Shown here: one piece after another, positions 62,001 through 64,000 of the stretch
Layout of the letters: every line of letters starts with the position of its first letter
Position numbering within the stretch: the stretch's first letter is position 1
NCBI RefSeq assembly: GCF_002812125.1
Contig: NZ_NPDQ01000006.1
Location: 62,001 to 126,000, forward strand
DNA: 64,000 nucleotides
From: Leptospira brenneri
GTDB lineage: Bacteria; Spirochaetota; Leptospiria; Leptospirales; Leptospiraceae
Reading direction: 5' to 3'
Program-made: the position numbers and the translations under genes
The notes under the pieces: model-generated
Databases searched by the model: none
Seen by the model: the letters and a program-made list of their open reading frames with translations, nothing else
What the model was told of the DNA's origin: nothing

Positions 62001-64000
62001 CTATTTGGGTGCACTAGGATTTTATGCAGAGCTTCGTAGTGGAAAAGTAAAAGACCTTACTTCTAAAAATGAACTTAGGTTTAAGGTAGAAAATAAAGAA
62101 GATCCGTTTTTACAAGCTTACCGATTGGGCACCTTGTATATACAAAACTATTTGTTTTATGAAGCAGAAGCAGAAACAAGTAGGCTGTCAAAACTTGCAA
62201 AAACGCCAAAAGAAAAAACTGTCGTCAAAAATCGGATTTTGGAATTATATTTTCACAAAGGATTTTTGTTAGGCGATAAGGATATTTACTTAACACCACT
62301 TACCTCTACTTCTGCATACAATTATGGATTTAAAAAGGATTGGAAAAATTTTGATGAAAAAGTTCTTTCTCGAGATTTTACAAAATTCGGGTATGCAGAT
62401 TCTATTTATGATTCTTATCGATTGAGATTGTATTCTGCTTGGAAGGAACAGATCCAAACCGGCTATTTTGAACCGATGTCACTAACTCCAGAATATTTGA
62501 CAAGTGGCGATTCTGTGATTACCAAACTTTCACATCTAAATAAAACTTTGTTGTTCCATTTACTTTTGAGTTCCATCCCTTTTCAAAAGAATAAAGAAGT
62601 GAATTCTTTGATTGAACTTTTGGTAGCAGAAGAATTAAAAGAAGGTCGAAATTATAGAACTTTATTTTTTCGTTTGGAATTGGCAAAGGCTTTATTACTT
62701 CGTGGTGAATTAGAGATGGCAGAATCTTTGGTTTCGAAGATACAAACCATGGATAAGGATTTAGGTGAGGGCAATCGTTTTTGGCAAGAAAGATGGAGTG
62801 ATTTTAAGTGGAAATTTGATTATCTAAAAAACCAGCCATCAACTTCTACGCATCCAAGTCCTTTCTTAAAGATGTTTCAAATCGCAAAATCCAAAAAACC
62901 GGAAGACTATATTTCTCTTCTAAACGACTTCAATAAGAAATATCGTGGTGAATTTCTAAGTCCTGAGTTAAAAGAAGAATATGAGTTTTTGTTTCATTTC
63001 CTCTTACAACAAAGTTTGGAAAAAAATAGTTCTGAAAGTTTTTTTGACTTAGCGGTAGCTCGTGAGATTTTTCGTTTTACTTCAGAGCGGTTCTCCGATA
63101 CTGAAATGTATGTAAAACAAATCCCGAACTTCGAAGTTTATTCAGAAAGACTCAAGAAGAAGATGGTTGGAAAACAAGAATTCCACGGTTTGTTTGATCT
63201 TGGGAAAAAAACATATCTCTTAAGTTTTGCTTCGGGTAAGTCTCTTGGTCGTGAGATGTTTTCTGACAATAAATCTATTTACAGGGAATCTGTTCGATAC
63301 TTCCGTTCTGCCGAGTCAGGCAGCCAAGAAGTCATTTTAAGAGAATCCTTAACTGATAAATATAGGACGAGTTTTCGGTTCAATAAATCCAATAGACATT
63401 ATATCTATAGTGCAGGAATTCACGCTGTTGTTCCTATGGTTTTGCCAGATACTGAATACTATGCAGTATCTTCTGTATCTGATTTTCTTTTGAATCCTTC
63501 GATTAAATTTAGTGTGACCTCTCCCAAAAAACCTGATGTTTCAATGGTTGGTTGGAAATCTTCATTAGAGAATGAAGTAAGTGCCGGTTTACTTGGTTGG
63601 GAGACAAACGGGAAAAAGGATGGTTATTCCCCATATAGCATTAATTTTGCGGAAATTGGTTGGTGTCAGAATAACTGTTTGTGTATTGGGGATCGTCCCT
63701 TACTCACTCTTTCTGGAAAAAACGACAACACTGCCACTTTATATGCAAACCAAAAGATGGGAACCTCTGCCCAATATACAAATGATTTTAGCGGAGTTGC
63801 ATATTACCTCGGCCGTGAAAATTCAGGACTTTTTGTTTTACATTCGGGGATACAAGCCGGTGTTCATAATTTGTTTTTCCTGAAACAGTTTTTACAAGCC
63901 GGCGACTTGCCCAAACCATTACACGTCCGTTTGGTGGAAGGAAAAGAAGCAGCTAGAAATTCGGCAATTGATGATCGCTTTTGGATTGGGTATAAACTCT
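56080..64000 (+). CDS. Giant lipoprotein: PD40 propeller, TPR-like, pseudo-CHAT (3' end cut by window edge)
   Basis: The frame starts at ATG 56080 and is open for 2,640 codons to the window edge. The N-terminus is a signal ending in FLNC (lipid Cys22). Residues 65-345 contain PD40/TolB-like blades (KPSISPNGKYLVFVSEE, DPVWSPDGTTIYFISDR). About residues 350-1590 are helical with TPR-like units (ADPTHYDAYQLLGWLY, RFNYGKSLIYQGQYRKASEQ, GLSELEFGNFEEAIVSF). A Rossmann-like module may span about 1610-1860. From about 2440 a CHAT-like peptidase domain begins (NRHYIYSAGIHAVVP), but the THG His reads Asn (N2510 in ETNG) and the SAC Cys reads Lys (K2547 in LSGK). It closes toward FWIGYKL as CHAT domains do. 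It is probably a scaffold, not a protease. Confidence 0.85.
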   Translation, partial: MKPNCRFPFFLIFLFPLIFLNCVLFQKSVKMTNVDFDYSAISKNYFSPTQSKPFPLTVQRGNNLYNSTTKDGRYLFYATDQKGNFDIWFRDLQSSVTVPVTNHPFSETKPSISPNGKYLVFVSEEFDSEGDIILLPMDTEEWTKELLKGNRFIDESFVNLTNKPNKNGEYTKGIIDTDPVWSPDGTTIYFISDRFTPGLPNLCAMKLDNPSQFTSITSKGATSPYVSSDGNFIYFISYFEDSKGEVYHINLKTSEIQRITKNDYLDFSPTVDSKSKNLYYASIRKDTNQNGKLDERDHSILVMMNLATGEERILSSGETSNFDVRYSHFNGGSVLFSASYFNAINIYFIPENGAIPRQTNIREQYQYAKTFSGGQSLESYFLALDSVELFYSDDPLFPVYSARVAILKYLSLIRVGKREEAKSFLENYRHRANLDKNQFALTLVRWEESKQTGKKFDFNSEIQSHFSSKWTKDAEAMLYHLHADELEVEKKTGLAFDSLKLIYDRFPDYHQIDEIKRRLGGYEFKPTSLVLSALYQEMILGWEKEKTRYLSNPSLPFSNDQKRDLRFILEDVTLKISENRNSESLISYVDGLLADPAAAQIPQYMLTLKYLKAKALSDVRKFNESNEVLDSIIPIPIQIDLEPPGKPSVFEMPPFIAAYKSPILLRANLLKYYNQKATGNTSDALRNLKIYLEFYDPILGVDLGAEDIQSAFFYFENKAVEFERIGDLLQSSFHYFFNNQNMFLVKTRNLYLDSLYKEYAIYYQRKMVDTIFLYGKKIREEEERALLNQLNILSKDKLNVVGNLSGLTSIVTDNELLRGVVDIKDFEKIEVLSEKALSWTELYYKQAVPRARPYLDLATLYGYSYYLINKYVTFESYYYSTGTMTDVRKAEILENFKRAELELRWIIYADPTHYDAYQLLGWLYQYVDLIKMQKNQKSGEIDSEVYETLYKKYFPDKNLEANIELYNQILVFLGDDYGDRKVISDLNLNLGNNYFLLSNFPKANESYRKVEDVSLYLSVKNQFEGYKQEAIYRFNYGKSLIYQGQYRKASEQFSKSIDIYFKNEYYQSVNNYASEPNSVTLGQLNGTRSKLALLFSLKGLSELEFGNFEEAIVSFQTAIAYNKDVKFINPINLANYLAIAFQKSGRFRDSYQMLSVAEEEYNSNKESFLQRFRRWSWKDIIFGDSFRVIGDGRFPAEFPNDFKYLLTLGIRIENHIEQEEYSSALSEIKTRNDLITSKDLDDTIIGKNILAKSRQVEAQIYQKSQLQLEAVNHYDELADILLENLASKGFEKLFQNYGHSVYSLQESPEFTLETKQNVLNQFLTKLTLWRDRTLSSCSEENESCENQFRIANPKFDIVYGTALYYSSLLLEEQGKDYQLILAKAAQLLENPGLVDPKVVGLPSDPISRQTRVRLSLNLYSVYMKLGDFPMAEKKWKEASELAYEFRLDEEMFWVNAQRFKWEKTRNIKERNSSYLSYGKDAIQTYQNNLNVRLFSPKHRLVDFLESYSDVHLDSLELKGLVNHWENFRSLELFRDLVSAQFEFEDSKLNLYYQDLLKWVKNYRKLTQSISDKTLKRESVTSALKQETLEVQNLDGILNKLKTVSPERSTFLEPKRSVSDSFPSGWMGLYPTNQSVHFLYTSQGKLKKESCENSEEIHLCSPKLTDPFLRLQILGKRVNGNLVNSVISDYKSSNISPVILFDRTHNDLFPERNERRLKWVTVYGDLGKNNKDITNLRHLASGNLGVYLYDTDYLVTNRSLEKQTSLFGDEKSHILPLREIFQGNGSEISVIGLGESNFNTPKQWNLLSKIYEILRSKRIQNIVSYPKDSNEDFSSMKLSRFASDKDRLLIGNWKEFSISKDGFSKKAEELIESGFQKEKTKEFVDAYESYYTASTLMDDNNPSLPSLELKLAKLKTEIFPNVPRRSIFRPLWIKYASSNFQNQIRYEYLVSCLSSKDKEECKYNSSEFIGEEKDSYLGALGFYAELRSGKVKDLTSKNELRFKVENKEDPFLQAYRLGTLYIQNYLFYEAEAETSRLSKLAKTPKEKTVVKNRILELYFHKGFLLGDKDIYLTPLTSTSAYNYGFKKDWKNFDEKVLSRDFTKFGYADSIYDSYRLRLYSAWKEQIQTGYFEPMSLTPEYLTSGDSVITKLSHLNKTLLFHLLLSSIPFQKNKEVNSLIELLVAEELKEGRNYRTLFFRLELAKALLLRGELEMAESLVSKIQTMDKDLGEGNRFWQERWSDFKWKFDYLKNQPSTSTHPSPFLKMFQIAKSKKPEDYISLLNDFNKKYRGEFLSPELKEEYEFLFHFLLQQSLEKNSSESFFDLAVAREIFRFTSERFSDTEMYVKQIPNFEVYSERLKKKMVGKQEFHGLFDLGKKTYLLSFASGKSLGREMFSDNKSIYRESVRYFRSAESGSQEVILRESLTDKYRTSFRFNKSNRHYIYSAGIHAVVPMVLPDTEYYAVSSVSDFLLNPSIKFSVTSPKKPDVSMVGWKSSLENEVSAGLLGWETNGKKDGYSPYSINFAEIGWCQNNCLCIGDRPLLTLSGKNDNTATLYANQKMGTSAQYTNDFSGVAYYLGRENSGLFVLHSGIQAGVHNLFFLKQFLQAGDLPKPLHVRLVEGKEAARNSAIDDRFWIGYKL

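Noticed and set aside
63581..63883. A 100-residue plus-strand frame near the right edge
   Set aside because: It lies in a different frame within the giant lipoprotein gene, whose own frame is open and has the expected domain motifs.
1..64000. tRNA genes and CRISPR arrays
   Set aside because: No intergenic stretch folds by eye into a cloverleaf with T-loop and anticodon arms, and no regularly spaced short repeats were seen. A covariance-model scan would be decisive.

Overview
The window looks like a chromosomal segment of a Leptospira species, most likely of the saprophytic (L. biflexa-type) clade. The reasons are: two stand-alone 5S rRNA genes with no 16S or 23S beside them (Leptospira rRNA genes are dispersed, and saprophytes are reported to carry two 5S copies), spirochaete-style lipoproteins, a DUF1577/PilZ-like protein of the kind known from Leptospira, moderate-to-low GC, and frequent TTG/GTG starts. 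No tRNA, insertion sequence, phage gene or CRISPR array was seen.

Region 1 (1-11.7 kb): a membrane histidine kinase cut by the left edge, divergent from a lytic transglycosylase across two matching palindromes; an anchored beta-sandwich protein and a penicillin-acylase-family Ntn hydrolase; a TPR protein; a split PilZ protein; a hypothetical gene overlapping a crotonase-fold protein that lacks both hydratase glutamates; and an FNR-like regulator with four cysteines. Region 2 (11.8-16.7 kb): a rhomboid protease, a coiled-coil protein, a tiny membrane protein and a hisB-hisH-hisA run that ends in a VKOR-DsbA fusion. Region 3 (16.8-21.4 kb, minus strand): an operon reading AarF/ABC1 kinase, feoA, feoB and a NeuB-type synthase.

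Region 4 (21.5-32.9 kb): a winged-helix/XPB-N-like protein; a minus-strand run of secreted lipase, lipase foldase and lnt; a GNAT protein directly behind glycyl-tRNA synthetase; a TonB-like protein overlapping a PrsW-type protease; and a GyrI-like protein. Region 5 (32.9-40.3 kb): two copies of a roughly 645-bp 5S rRNA-containing repeat in direct orientation, 6,662 bp apart. They bracket a TetR regulator, a CrtI/RetSat-like FAD oxidoreductase, a flavodoxin-reductase-type [2Fe-2S] protein and two exported proteins. The repeats also carry antisense and decayed 5S fragments, several terminators and a REP-like hairpin.

Region 6 (40.3-51.1 kb): a four-gene Cus/Czc-type metal efflux operon with a small Cys-rich leader protein, a PAS-PAS hybrid histidine kinase, an NRAMP-like transporter and an NhaC-type antiporter. 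Region 7 (51.2-64 kb): a sigma-like factor and a STAS protein, then a tightly packed set of an AsmA-like protein, a DUF1318 (YdbL-like) lipoprotein and a giant lipoprotein of more than 2,640 residues that runs off the right edge. The giant protein has a PD40-type propeller, long TPR-like helical regions and a C-terminal CHAT-like domain whose catalytic His and Cys positions read Asn and Lys. I consider this last cluster, an AsmA/YdbL-type envelope system with a giant pseudo-CHAT lipoprotein, the strongest candidate for an undescribed system here. The 5S-flanked island is second.
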